Shown here: one piece after another, positions 53,001 to 60,655 of the stretch
How positions within the stretch are numbered: the first letter of the stretch is position 1
How the letters are laid out: the number at the start of each line of letters is the position of its first letter
NCBI RefSeq assembly: GCF_029893105.1
Contig: NZ_JARXWG010000009.1
Span: 1-64,000 of the forward strand
Reading direction: 5' to 3'
Length of the DNA: 64,000 bases
Origin: Parabacteroides sp. PF5-9
Lineage (GTDB): Bacteria > Bacteroidota > Bacteroidia > Bacteroidales > Tannerellaceae
Translations under genes and position numbers: made by a program
Notes under the pieces: generated by a model
What the model was told of the DNA's origin: nothing
Database searches by the model: none
The model's input: only the letters and a program-made list of their open reading frames with translations

Positions 53001-54104
53001 GTTCGTTTGTGCATCGTATGCACTCCAGTTATACGTATTATCAAAAACAGAAAGTTTTATATTTTTCAATGCCTGTTCTTCTGTTGTATGGTTGGCCTGT
53101 GCATAAAATTGCAGGTTCTGAATACGCGTTTTGATTTCGCCTTCCGAATACCCGGCATAAACAGGAGCACTCACTTGCAGTTCGCCAAAACGAGGAGGTG
53201 CATAAAAAGTATCCGACAACAAGATGTATTCAGGCACACTTCCGTCGTATTCTCCATCAAAGATGTATTCAGTATAGGCATCCTTCAGGTTTTCGATCGT
53301 TAAACCGCTAAAAACATAAGCCGGCACAAGCTTTTCGTTTTCATTCGTATATCCCGGAATAACAGCCTCTTCGGCTATTTTGTGAAGATATAGACTGGTA
53401 TTTAATACTTTGCCTGTATTACATGGAGTTAAACTCGTATTCTTTGAATTAAAATCACTTTGTTGTTCCTGAAATTTTAAATATTGGTCTTCTTCTGATT
53501 TGATATACCCGCTAAACTGATTTGCAAAGACCAGATATTGTCCAACTGCATGGGGAGCAATAGTCTTAAATTTTACCTCTGAAGTTTCACAGGCCATGGA
53601 TGGATCCATCGCAAAAGGCTCCTCATTTCCAATGTTCAGTTGAATTAAAGATTGTGCTGTTTTTGTCCGACTTTCATACGAGAAACTAATAAAAGCCACA
53701 CAAAGGTCTACGGCTCTTCCTTCAACTGTTATTGTGATCTCCTTTGTGGTTTCCCCGGGGGAAAAGGTTATCTCTTCCATTTGAGCGTTATCCATTTTAA
53801 CAGAGGTGGATCCATTGGAGAATGGTTCTGTATCCAATAACGCTGTAAGTTTTACCGGATAATTGGCTATTGCACCTTCAGGCCTGTTTAAATACACCTT
53901 AAAAGTGCCTCCAAGTTCACCCTCTTTTACATCAAAATTATAGACATAAATATCCGGATTAGTAGAACTGATCCCCCCTCCGGAGAACGTAATTATATCC
54001 CCCTCTATCAGTTGTGGAGGATTCGACTCGGGACTTGCAAAAGTCACTTGCGTACATAGGAATAGAAGTAAGGTTATTCCAAACCGTTTAAAGAAATTTT
54101 CCAT
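47025..54104 (-). CDS. giant secreted multidomain protein with T9SS-type C-terminal tail
   Basis: The 2359-aa protein has a signal peptide (ending TFAS), a Calx-beta-like domain (about 50-135), a bacterial Ig-like (Big_2) domain (about 440-500, IWSTSDPGVLKIDKEGLLTV) and a long middle of repeated beta structure. A propeller-like region (about 1600-1900, with DGNAVVVWTSG) follows, then two CARDB-like domains (about 1965-2190) and an InlB-like repeat (about 2195-2275). The last 70 residues resemble a type A T9SS sorting domain (NLMIYDIPGALIVKQELPQG, GIYMVVIGEYVFKVIV). It should be exported and attached to or released from the surface. It follows a membrane TPR-AraC gene on the same strand. Confidence 0.8.
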   Translation of the reverse strand: MENFFKRFGITLLLFLCTQVTFASPESNPPQLIEGDIITFSGGGISSTNPDIYVYNFDVKEGELGGTFKVYLNRPEGAIANYPVKLTALLDTEPFSNGSTSVKMDNAQMEEITFSPGETTKEITITVEGRAVDLCVAFISFSYESRTKTAQSLIQLNIGNEEPFAMDPSMACETSEVKFKTIAPHAVGQYLVFANQFSGYIKSEEDQYLKFQEQQSDFNSKNTSLTPCNTGKVLNTSLYLHKIAEEAVIPGYTNENEKLVPAYVFSGLTIENLKDAYTEYIFDGEYDGSVPEYILLSDTFYAPPRFGELQVSAPVYAGYSEGEIKTRIQNLQFYAQANHTTEEQALKNIKLSVFDNTYNWSAYDAQTNELTFKFDVPANMSGKDSTVFAEIMVWTEDKTHAEYIYPYGAYASFTVSTELANYTFIDQIEVTGLPESNFIFKEGTWLYSTYPQYQLKANITPENATLRGIWSTSDPGVLKIDKEGLLTVVGAGIATITFTSDEVGRREEQMLESRDDVLIKTYQIIVSDQLFPKLTTEPQEHSYEEEFITIKYNHNLMGFPSGSLGWDFNIEAIIYDSSDKEVKRETLDRNLRLDTLNYRLFFDDELLPKKYSKLNAEKEYDPVYKVILSIDMECLEGGSLSLTKEYPVYIMFPAKPEIRMIGSTIPTFYTAGVKDTLSYEVNRLDKKGNYSIEYRVTAFKANTVNDLGVVTDWSSSLITSEKKDLEYGWQPESGGLPEWLKIALTPEGLSHTGIMTVAYAPAEPETEYDYTEVLVTVKNKIPGLETTYSQTTRKKRKDEGVLTKRFKAPDSNEFKDNWDETKIQSSELASKMLGDPYNSDELYSYIKNYWPSRIVSLSYPSSWGKTTMELSNTDSVIYRHLLNNISTFRIDYPLTGGEYIINLKWEQVDPIQYRYSFENLQHKLYVYHISGYNTTKELSLEYTNGKDQQVTKKVICEDGYLCIYEPDTIKGSLVIRGVEKGIQNRNVYATISNVKPLSSGSFLKLSSAFDELTNTHYDLTVQPDFQIRLLDQSGKRITTKATINYVTLDGNTVKSEASYTNSDGYFAVPFDENHSIFNNSSYTQYVEILADGYLPQLLKSKKSDRYNVSIVLKGKERADKHVDAQLNQGGQKISLLNNSIESTMSYSDYEKDALLNVSLCLTDGAGKYTKDDFELKGDNVSAIKPKSCLFISNDVFMYDYAEITYDINGFVKEQSTSSIYMAKGSTILTRLPKLNNTATAPNELSNTLNPALALPMSTNGTSVDDLGEAGKEAGGDFKKPFQNFDLTMPSALPVTLQITRNGNEYYIKGIYSQNFIPGGDIQELAEIGADFETMFNEIYSQVKHGESAQGSNTYLNNSLFAGFKGFVTGKAVINPNTGATEFDFVDAGLKVELSAGFHHSLKVWGVVFGYGILGELSTELILQKASEKGTPFKADLMLTNTLALEFYAKVGLNLNLLIWEKSVGVQGGGKGTHQQRAIFELYDSKKTQAGFATHLYAYIKLWSETRRLFWTTKEESILADWGKTFYYPNNSTNPLKPAKTKTVARIGDIYQKTAIPMTKAESGMTIIQDISSNANPQYITKGTTLVYNNLKEPTDYDDDRIQEYAAGTPSIDLNTAGSAYNFSAASFDNSAVVAYEELPISTNNGELDLSKAFSAVEVMGIIKKDGSWGTPTNLSDNNLSDLNPKTAMDSDGNAVVVWTSGILEERPNTDGSSEEESNSYINGNLKMSRYDQSSEQWSKSTSLLAVNDQNQLGHYYVSLANDGSVLIVTDRETASAENNNIPDEEVIEKEVILISVSPFPNNQTNMFSFGKGNSPRIKSWKENRFIVSYITKNELGEDDLYLTIVDKEGKPAGISGFSGLSNKIPANYRLIAKENASSLSDVSVVWSEAVVSGENNIETALFAAKLVLKDNQIYSSQPVKVLTAPEATPRIHSYDAYMADAKTLKVAAALSTDHSAAVILEKEIVYENKVSLLSKEVISQDIYPGANIDIDFTLGNDGYLPVKSVKIDFNGVEVFNDAVAMLPNHIQKIRVSYTVSDDLGYEPISYTITPTFEQDVQTRSGSGDQINGSINLNKVDLGVNLLSMNTEGSNNIVLLEVINNSPFSIKDLKGIQIGLYTDIRGEELYLGEVQTIEASKLYDDTKGEKLTTVVSFRITQPKENMTLHAIVTTAGVEDKNLMDNSIPLTIVGHKQEVNPPQTTYYTVTIPEVEGIRMDQATKVSVKKNSSLTVTISALDGYSIENLVFKANGKEITPDHTLPNGDKVYIIKTITENISVSITGVTSNTVGNAEIPEGLAVYSNSGCIIIENNLTDNKQNNLMIYDIPGALIVKQELPQGTTSIPMRKGIYMVVIGEYVFKVIV

Positions 54105-54330
54105 TATCTACCGTTTTTATAATTAAACTAAAATGAATATTCCAGGGGCTTATTTTTTCAAATCAGCACAAAAGAGCCATTAACAATCGTTGAAAAATAT
54201 TTTTAAAAATAGATTGATAATATTAAAGAGGTGTGTCGTATCTGTACTTTTTTGTACACTATTTGTAAATCATTGAAAAACAACAAATGAGGCGCTTGTT
54301 TGTCCGCTGTTTTATTAAAGGATGAAAATC

Positions 54331-56145
54331 TTAAGATGATGTGATAAGTCGTCGGAATTCGACAGGAGTCATTCCATACTTTTCCTTGAAGAGATGGTAA
54401 AAAATGCTGCGACTATTAAATCCGGCATTATGAGCAATGGTTTCTATCGTTCGGCCTTCTGCCGGATTGGAGAGCAGTATTCTGGCATAGTTGAGTCGAA
54501 GATGGTTTACATATTCCGAAACACTCATATGACTATATTTACGAATCGCTGTAAATACATATTTTTCATTTGTGTTCAGCATTTTTGCAATACTTCGGCG
54601 GTTGATGTTCGGATCTGTATATACAGCAGGATCTTTCATGAGAACCTTCAATTGATCATAGAGTTCTTGTAGTTTTCTGTTTTCTTGATTTTCAGTAGTA
54701 AGAGTGTTTTTCTGAGTCTGTTCGCTACGTATGCGTTCATTCTCGGCCTCTAATTGATCCTGTTTCTTGATCTGTTCGAGCATGGAACGATTTTTGATCC
54801 GAAGTTTGCGTGCATTGAATACTATGATAGCAAGGATCACACACAATAGTATGAGTACAATAGAAAACCATAGGAGCGTATACCGAAGTGTCTGTTTTTG
54901 TTGTTCTTTCTGCATTTCTAGTTTATCGACTTCATGCCGGGTACGCAATGTATTCAACTTGTTAGCCATGTCAACTCGCTGTACGGAGTCTTTCCCGGCG
55001 ACATACGCCTTATACGCGTTTGCTGCTTTTTCATATTTCCCCCAATGAAAATAAAGCTTGGCGCGTGCCTCTTTGATTTTGGAGGTTGCTTGAAAAGAAG
55101 ATGTCTCATCTTGTAGAATCTCTTCAAGTTGATTGAGTGAATATTCGGCTTCTGCATACCGTCCCTCTTCATAGAACAGGCTGAAACGTTCGTTTTCGAC
55201 CGAATACAGTCCCAAACGGGTATTGGCAACCGGGAATCCCTCTGCTTTAGATATATATGTACGAGCCAGGGTGTATTGTCCCAGCTTAGTGTATGAGGCG
55301 GCATACCCCAAATAATTAAGGAAACAAAGATTCTTCAATTCGCCGTTGTAGGCATCAATACGTTGTAGATAGGCCTCAAATTCTTTACTCACCTCGAGTG
55401 CACTCTCATAACGTTTCTGACCGTTTAACATATCTACCAGATAAGAGTACGCTTCCCCTTTCATACCTGAGTCAGTCTTTTCATCCGCGGCAGTTATACA
55501 CTCCCGAAAGGCAATCTCGGCCTTATCCAAGAGTCCGAGTTCTTCATACGCCTTACCCATGGTTTGTAATGAAGCGACTAATCCGGAATGACTATTCATA
55601 CTTTTCGCCTCATCATAAAATTTTTCGGCATAATTCAAGGCTTCTTCATAGTTGCCTTGCAACATGTAAATATCTCCCACGACTGAGGCGACATAGAAAT
55701 AATGCACTTCAGCCTCGGGTACATCTTGCATAAAATCAAGTGCTTTCAATGATTCTGTCAACATTAGGCTATCTGGCATTCTGTAGTTATACAACGCCTC
55801 GACTCTAAGCACGTAAGCTATCGCCTCGGCTTTTTTATCTTTGGCATTTTTTGCTGCAGCGATAAAATCCCGGTTAAATGCCAAGTGGACATCCATATCT
55901 TCTACTTCATAAAGCGCTTTATGTAAACGTGGATAGAGTTTCAATAATTCTGCCCCGGATGTTATATCGATAAGGTGTAATAGTGAATCAACTGTTGGCG
56001 TATAAACCGGCCGATCCTGACCAGTCGTAAGATCTGAATGACAATATACCGTATTGACCGGTAGTAATATCATTATTACCATTAATACTATAGCGCTGAT
56101 TTTTTTCACTTTATTTTTATTACAAAAAGAAGCCTTGTACTGCAT
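54331..56145 (-). CDS. membrane TPR-AraC transcriptional regulator
   Basis: The 604-aa protein has an N-terminal hydrophobic segment (about 13-33), tetratricopeptide repeats (about 95-400, such as GDIYMLQGNYEEALNYAEKFY and GKAYEELGLLDKAEIAFREC), a membrane helix (about 428-450) and a coiled coil. The C-terminal AraC domain (about 505-600) has IETIAHNAGFNSRSIFYHLFK. The TPR part is thus outside the cytoplasm and the DNA-binding part inside, a one-component sensor common in Bacteroidetes. It lies directly upstream of the giant exoprotein gene (226-bp gap), the likely target. Confidence 0.87.
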   Translation of the reverse strand: MQYKASFCNKNKVKKISAIVLMVIMILLPVNTVYCHSDLTTGQDRPVYTPTVDSLLHLIDITSGAELLKLYPRLHKALYEVEDMDVHLAFNRDFIAAAKNAKDKKAEAIAYVLRVEALYNYRMPDSLMLTESLKALDFMQDVPEAEVHYFYVASVVGDIYMLQGNYEEALNYAEKFYDEAKSMNSHSGLVASLQTMGKAYEELGLLDKAEIAFRECITAADEKTDSGMKGEAYSYLVDMLNGQKRYESALEVSKEFEAYLQRIDAYNGELKNLCFLNYLGYAASYTKLGQYTLARTYISKAEGFPVANTRLGLYSVENERFSLFYEEGRYAEAEYSLNQLEEILQDETSSFQATSKIKEARAKLYFHWGKYEKAANAYKAYVAGKDSVQRVDMANKLNTLRTRHEVDKLEMQKEQQKQTLRYTLLWFSIVLILLCVILAIIVFNARKLRIKNRSMLEQIKKQDQLEAENERIRSEQTQKNTLTTENQENRKLQELYDQLKVLMKDPAVYTDPNINRRSIAKMLNTNEKYVFTAIRKYSHMSVSEYVNHLRLNYARILLSNPAEGRTIETIAHNAGFNSRSIFYHLFKEKYGMTPVEFRRLITSS

Positions 56146-56382
56146 TTACTGAAAAAAGAGATCTCTTTTGATACCTTTTGTTCATCTATTTTCGAGTAAA
56201 GATAGTGTTTTGTGAAAAAACAGCCTAAAAAAATGTATTTTTATTTTGAAAACGGGAGGATATATTTTTATTTCAGGTTATTCTACGATAAAAGCAGTCG
56301 TTAGCAGCATAAAACGCCAATGTTTTAAGGCCTGTCTGAAATCAACTTTCTTTAAATGGCTCTTGTTTTCATGAATGCAAAG

Positions 56383-57426
56383 TTACTCGTCTTTGAAGTG
56401 ATCACCCATCCGGTTCATTACAACACTTGTTTTACGGGCATGATCCTGTAAATCGGCTATGCTATCTTCTTCGTCCAGGATCTCTTCACCCAATAAGGTT
56501 TCGAGCACATCCTCCAGCGTAACCACCCCCTCGAATGTGCCGTACTCATTCATAATGGCAGCGATATGCTCTTTGCTGGTCAGAAACTTCTCCAAAGCGG
56601 CCGGCACAGGCAATACCTCTGTGAAGATCATGATCTCTCTTTTAATGGAGGCGATATTGTCGGTAAACCGATCTTCCGCCAGACATTTTAAGACATCACT
56701 TCGAAGTACATACCCCACGATATTGTCCATCGGACCTTCGTAGATCGGAATACGTGAATAGGTCTCTTCGGTCGGGAACTCTTTGATCGGTTTGTCTCCA
56801 TCGGCCACGACCACCACTGTTCTGGGGGTCATAATATCTCTGACTTTTTTCTCTTCAAAATGAATCAGGTTATTGATAATTCTGTTTTCACTCGTTTTAA
56901 ACACCCCTTCCTGTTCGCCCATTTTTACTAATGAGGAGACCTCCTCCCTGCTGACAGAAGCCTCTTTGTTCTTGGGTGCGATCAGTTTCGTCAGGTGTTT
57001 GGACAGCCACACAACCGGATAGCTGATTATATTCATCACCTGAATGGTTACGGCCGAAAAACCGATTAACCGTCTCCAGTAGTAGACCCCTATATTTTTA
57101 GGTAAAATTTCAGAAAAGACCAAGATTAAAAAAGTCAGTATACCGGAGATAACCCCTAAGTACTCTTTTCCGAAAACTTCAGCCGCTTCGGCGCCAACAC
57201 CGGCCGATCCGATGGTGTGTGCAATCGTGTTTAAGGTAAGAATAGCCGTTATGGGGCCTTCCGAATTGGTTTTTAATTTTAAAAATAAACCAGCCAATTT
57301 ATCTCCCGATTCCACACGCATATTCACGTATGATACCGGAGTGGACAATAATACGGCTTCCATAATCGAACATAAAAAAGAGACTCCGATAGCCAGTACG
57401 AAGTATAAAACCATTGTTAAGATCAT
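56383..57426 (-). CDS. CNNM/CorC-type membrane protein with CBS pair
   Basis: The 347-aa protein has an N-terminal CNNM (DUF21) transmembrane domain (about 1-180, with SFLCSIMEAVLLSTPVSYVN and TIAHTIGSAGVGAEA) and a CBS pair (about 195-320, with VRDIMTPRTVV, YSRIPIYEGPMDNIVGYV and GTFEGVVTLEDVLETLLGEEI). It lacks the C-terminal CorC_HlyC domain that many relatives carry. Family members are linked to Mg2+ or Co2+ export. The 237-bp gap upstream (56146-56382 region on its 3' side) shows no gene. Confidence 0.88.
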   Translation of the reverse strand: MILTMVLYFVLAIGVSFLCSIMEAVLLSTPVSYVNMRVESGDKLAGLFLKLKTNSEGPITAILTLNTIAHTIGSAGVGAEAAEVFGKEYLGVISGILTFLILVFSEILPKNIGVYYWRRLIGFSAVTIQVMNIISYPVVWLSKHLTKLIAPKNKEASVSREEVSSLVKMGEQEGVFKTSENRIINNLIHFEEKKVRDIMTPRTVVVVADGDKPIKEFPTEETYSRIPIYEGPMDNIVGYVLRSDVLKCLAEDRFTDNIASIKREIMIFTEVLPVPAALEKFLTSKEHIAAIMNEYGTFEGVVTLEDVLETLLGEEILDEEDSIADLQDHARKTSVVMNRMGDHFKDE

Positions 57427-57514
57427 ATCTGTAAAAATCTATTAAACCCATTAAAAATCTTTTCAAATGTACTAATACTTTTTTTATGATTCGAAAAGAG
57501 ATTAAAACTATAAG

Positions 57515-57522
57515 TATCTTTG
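57515..57522 (+). promoter_or_regulatory. -7 box of the nlpE-like gene
   Basis: TATCTTTG fits the consensus, 41 bp before the ATG at 57563. Confidence 0.4.
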
Positions 57523-57562
57523 GCTTGTTATTCTACAATTATAGAATTAAAATTTGATCAAA

Positions 57563-58021
57563 ATGAAAAAGAACATTTGGAGTGTTTTGCTGTGTTTAGG
57601 CGCTGTATGTGCGGTTTTATCTGCTTGTAATAACCAAAAACAACCTGCCGTAGAGGTACAGGCCGAAGCTGAACCTCCGCAAGTTGTGAGAGATACGCAT
57701 AATTCTCAAAATGCATTGGACTATGAGGGGCTATATGTTGGTACTTTACCTTGTGCTGATTGCTCGGGTATTTATACTGAAATCACTCTATCGAGGGATA
57801 GTTTTTCGATGAAACAGGTGTATCAAGGTATTGAAAAAGAGAATATCGCTTTTGAAAAATCAGGGAAATACAGTTGGAATGAACAAGGCAGTATCATCAC
57901 GTTGGGAGGAGACAGTGCTGAACAATACCAAGTTGGAGAAAACAAGCTTTTCGCTTTGGATATACAAGGGCATCGTATAACCGGCGATTTGGCAGAACTG
58001 TATATCCTGACAAAAAAATAA
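57563..58021 (+). CDS. NlpE-like copper-resistance lipoprotein
   Basis: From the ATG at 57563 the protein has 152 residues, a lipoprotein signal (AVLSAC, lipidated Cys near 22) and an NlpE N-terminal domain: GLYVGTLPCADCSGIYTEITL, with the CxxC of the family, then YSWNEQGSIITLGG. In E. coli, NlpE senses envelope or surface stress for Cpx and affects copper tolerance. Whether that applies in Bacteroidales is not known. The C-terminal SH3-like domain of E. coli NlpE is absent. Confidence 0.85.
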   Translation: MKKNIWSVLLCLGAVCAVLSACNNQKQPAVEVQAEAEPPQVVRDTHNSQNALDYEGLYVGTLPCADCSGIYTEITLSRDSFSMKQVYQGIEKENIAFEKSGKYSWNEQGSIITLGGDSAEQYQVGENKLFALDIQGHRITGDLAELYILTKK

Positions 58022-58026
58022 ATAAT

Positions 58027-58815
58027 TTATAGCTGCCGGAGGTATTCTCTGGCAGTTTCTCTGCCCAGTTCAATGATCTGGGCAGCTTTATCAAATTGCA
58101 TGACACCGTATCTGCTACCGGGAACAGGTATAACCAGATCCGGTTGCTGTTTCTCCACCGAATAGCTGATGAGGCGTTGAACCATTAGAGTCGATGATTT
58201 TGTTAGGATAGAACGGATCGATTCTGTTGCCGACCGATTGTTTTTGGTGTCTGAAGCTCCGGCAATTACGCCAAACAGTAAGTCATTCTCACCTCTTTTT
58301 ACTCTGTCCAGTGGTAATGGGTTGATCAACCCTCCGTCGATTAACACCCTGTTCTCACGGTGTACAGGTTCAAATACCCCAGGCATCGCGATTGAAGCAC
58401 GGATGGCCTCATGAAGATCTCCTTTATCAAACAGATATTCCTGCCCGTGTGTGATATCTGTCGCCACCACTGTAAAAGGAATAGGTAAATCTTCTATTTG
58501 GGCAGGAGGGATATGCCTTTCCAGTAAGTCCATAATACGAACACCTTTTATCAACCCTCCATTCCTGCGTAGAGACAGATCGACAAGCGAGAGCAATTTC
58601 CCTCTGGTCAATCCGCACAAAACCTGTTTACATATTGCTAATCGTCCTGTGGCATACGCCGCTCCGATCAATGCGCCTATTGAACACCCCGCGATAGAAG
58701 AAATTTCGAAACCCTGTGTCTCCAGTTCTTCAATGACACCTATAAATGAAAGTCCTCTGGCTCCTCCGGTAGATAAGGCCAATGCCACTTTTTTACTCTT
58801 TTTCTTTCCCTCCAT
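58027..58815 (-). CDS. patatin-like phospholipase
   Basis: The 262-aa protein is a patatin/RssA-type hydrolase: oxyanion segment STGGARGLSFIGV (about 15-27), nucleophile motif GCSIGA with Ser46-47 region, and the catalytic Asp in LIDGGLINPLP (about 160). It should cleave acyl esters of lipids in the cytoplasm or at the membrane. No signal peptide is seen. It converges with the NlpE-like gene. A -7 box TACCTTTG (complement of 58856-58863) and array C (about 155 bp upstream) precede it. Confidence 0.88.
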   Translation of the reverse strand: MEGKKKSKKVALALSTGGARGLSFIGVIEELETQGFEISSIAGCSIGALIGAAYATGRLAICKQVLCGLTRGKLLSLVDLSLRRNGGLIKGVRIMDLLERHIPPAQIEDLPIPFTVVATDITHGQEYLFDKGDLHEAIRASIAMPGVFEPVHRENRVLIDGGLINPLPLDRVKRGENDLLFGVIAGASDTKNNRSATESIRSILTKSSTLMVQRLISYSVEKQQPDLVIPVPGSRYGVMQFDKAAQIIELGRETAREYLRQL

Positions 58816-58970
58816 CCTTCTGGTGATTCTATCTGTTCGATACCTATACGATACGCAAAGGTATTATAATATTTAAAATGTATAGGAGCGTATGGCTACT
58901 CTTACCTTTTTGATCAGGGAGTGTTCTTGTTTTGTTTATGATGTGTGACGATTTTTGTGCGGTTAGACTA

Positions 58971-59064
58971 ATCGTCTACCAGCTGTGTCACTATCGTCTA
59001 CCAGTTGGTGCACTTTCGTCTACCAACTGTGTCACTATCGTCTACCAATTGGTAGACGATTAAT
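58971..59064 (+). repeat. palindrome-capped 22-bp repeat array (copy C)
   Basis: Four units start with CGTC at 58973, 58995, 59017 and 59039, exactly 22 bp apart. The last three units and the trailing TAAT are identical to copy B at 30984-31053. The final unit forms the 24-bp palindrome (59037-59060) with core CGTCTACCAATTGGTAGACG. It is 157 bp upstream of the patatin start (minus strand) with the palindrome distal. The 345-bp gap 58816-59160 contains nothing else but the patatin promoter. Confidence 0.92.
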
Positions 59065-59160
59065 ATATCGCACAAAAATAACAGCAGATGCGGTTCATTA
59101 AAAGAGAGGAATGTAATGAAAATGATTGTTATCGACAGTGTTTTGGATAAAATCCCCGTA

Positions 59161-60348
59161 TTATAATTGGCAGCAACGCAGTATGATTTTCTCTTTGGCT
59201 TGGGTGGTGGTGGCAAACAGATAGATGGAGCCTCCATCTTTTATTCCGGTTCGTTTGCGTAGTTCATCGACCGAAAGTGGAAAATTGCGGACGGTAATAT
59301 TTGCCTGAGGGGTGTTTTTGGCGAATTGTTTGATCGCTTTGTTGTTGAACGGGATGATCTCTTCTATCTGGAAAATCCGGCCGGGGAATGTCTCTATCAG
59401 TTGGTTGGAGGAATACAGGTGGCTGCTTACGGCGATTTTACCCAATCCGAACTGAGTCGATACGCTTTTAAATGCACCGGCTTTTAGTATGGATGCATTG
59501 GGTTCATACAGATAGGTGCCTGTTTGTTCAATAAAAAATGCTGTTGCCGACTGCTCTTCTATTAAGGTAAATTCAAAAGACTCTTCTTTGTTTGCAGTGG
59601 TAAAATTGATGCAATGGATGAAGGGCGTTTCCACAGCTTTGTTTTTTTCGAGTACAAAAAGAAGTTCTTTACATTCGTTTTTAACTGAAAGGATATGGAT
59701 CGCTGTAGTCTTCGGCAATAAGTCTGACGTTAAACGAATATCGGCCATCGGAGATATCTTGGCAATAATCCGGGGCGCTTTTTCAAACAAAACAGGTAGT
59801 AGGCTGATTAAATCAGGTTCACACTCCTGTAGGGCATAAGCCCGTTTGTTGCCTTCTTTTCGGCGGGCCGGGTCGATATAGATGACATCGATATCATTCA
59901 ATGTTTGAATGATTTGTGTGGCATCGCCTTCGACAAGTTGAATATTGGAGGCGTTCAGGTGCTTGAAATTATGAGAGGCAGCCTTACAATATGTAGGGAA
60001 GCGTTCGATATAGGTTACTTTTTTGACCTTTTGGGAAAAGGCCCATGTGTCAACTCCCAGACCTCCGGTGAGATCAACCAAATGGTCGTCACTGTTTACT
60101 AATCGCTGTTTATAATAGGCTGTGGGTTCAGAGGAGCACTGTTCGGCAGCAATCTTTGATGGGAAAATAAGTGCTTCATTGCAATACCAAGTGGGTAATT
60201 TTTCCTTGATTTGTCGTCGGGCGGACAACTGATCAACAACAAAAGGGATATCGATTCCGGGATAACGGGACGCTTTTAATAGGAGGTCGTTTAAGTCGTC
60301 GTTCGTATGCTGGCGAATAAATTCTTTTAATGCATCGGTGAGTAACAT
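59161..60348 (-). CDS. class I SAM-dependent methyltransferase with THUMP-like region
   Basis: The 395-aa protein has a helical N-terminus, a Rossmann methyltransferase core (LVDLTGGLGVDTWAFS, about 90-105, SAM loop; YIERFPTYCKAASHN; VIYIDPARRKEGNKRAY with a DP motif) and a C-terminal THUMP-like domain (about 320-395, ITVRNFPLSVDELRKRTGI). This arrangement is a conserved Bacteroidetes family, likely an RNA methyltransferase, by fold and not by proof. It is 10 bp downstream of the DUF721 gene, so it is probably the last gene of the recF operon. Confidence 0.85.
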   Translation of the reverse strand: MLLTDALKEFIRQHTNDDLNDLLLKASRYPGIDIPFVVDQLSARRQIKEKLPTWYCNEALIFPSKIAAEQCSSEPTAYYKQRLVNSDDHLVDLTGGLGVDTWAFSQKVKKVTYIERFPTYCKAASHNFKHLNASNIQLVEGDATQIIQTLNDIDVIYIDPARRKEGNKRAYALQECEPDLISLLPVLFEKAPRIIAKISPMADIRLTSDLLPKTTAIHILSVKNECKELLFVLEKNKAVETPFIHCINFTTANKEESFEFTLIEEQSATAFFIEQTGTYLYEPNASILKAGAFKSVSTQFGLGKIAVSSHLYSSNQLIETFPGRIFQIEEIIPFNNKAIKQFAKNTPQANITVRNFPLSVDELRKRTGIKDGGSIYLFATTTQAKEKIILRCCQL

Positions 60349-60358
60349 CGGCAGACAA

Positions 60359-60652
60359 TTAACGGATTACAAGGTCGCGTATGACTTCGCCTCCGGCGTA
60401 TTCGTTTAAACTTTTAACCAGCCGCTCACGGCATAAGGTCAGTTCACTACGTAAAACGGAAGAAGAGAGTGAAACATACATAACCCCATTTTTAATATAG
60501 ATATTCCGTGTATATTGCATCACCATAGGACCGAGCACTTCTCCCCAGGCGCGTTCGATACGACTCTCAAGGATTTTCTGGTGCAGGTCGGTATTTTGTT
60601 CGAAAAAATCCCGTAAGACTTCACCGATGGTTTGTGAGTTTTTTCGTCTCAT
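60359..60652 (-). CDS. DUF721 (DciA-like) protein
   Basis: The 97-aa protein is the DUF721 domain alone: IGEVLRDFFEQNTDLHQKILESRIERAWGEVLGPMV, then YVSLSSSVLRSELTLCRERLV. DciA proteins of this family help load the replicative helicase DnaB in bacteria lacking DnaC. Its start is 3 bp after the recF stop, a conserved arrangement. Confidence 0.9.
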   Translation of the reverse strand: MRRKNSQTIGEVLRDFFEQNTDLHQKILESRIERAWGEVLGPMVMQYTRNIYIKNGVMYVSLSSSVLRSELTLCRERLVKSLNEYAGGEVIRDLVIR

Positions 60653-60655
60653 CGT

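Noticed and set aside
58998-59237. Small minus-strand frames running through arrays B and C that share the peptide LVDDSDTVGRRKCTNW
   Set aside because: The shared peptide is simply the translated repeat; the rest of the two frames is unrelated and lies in promoter regions.
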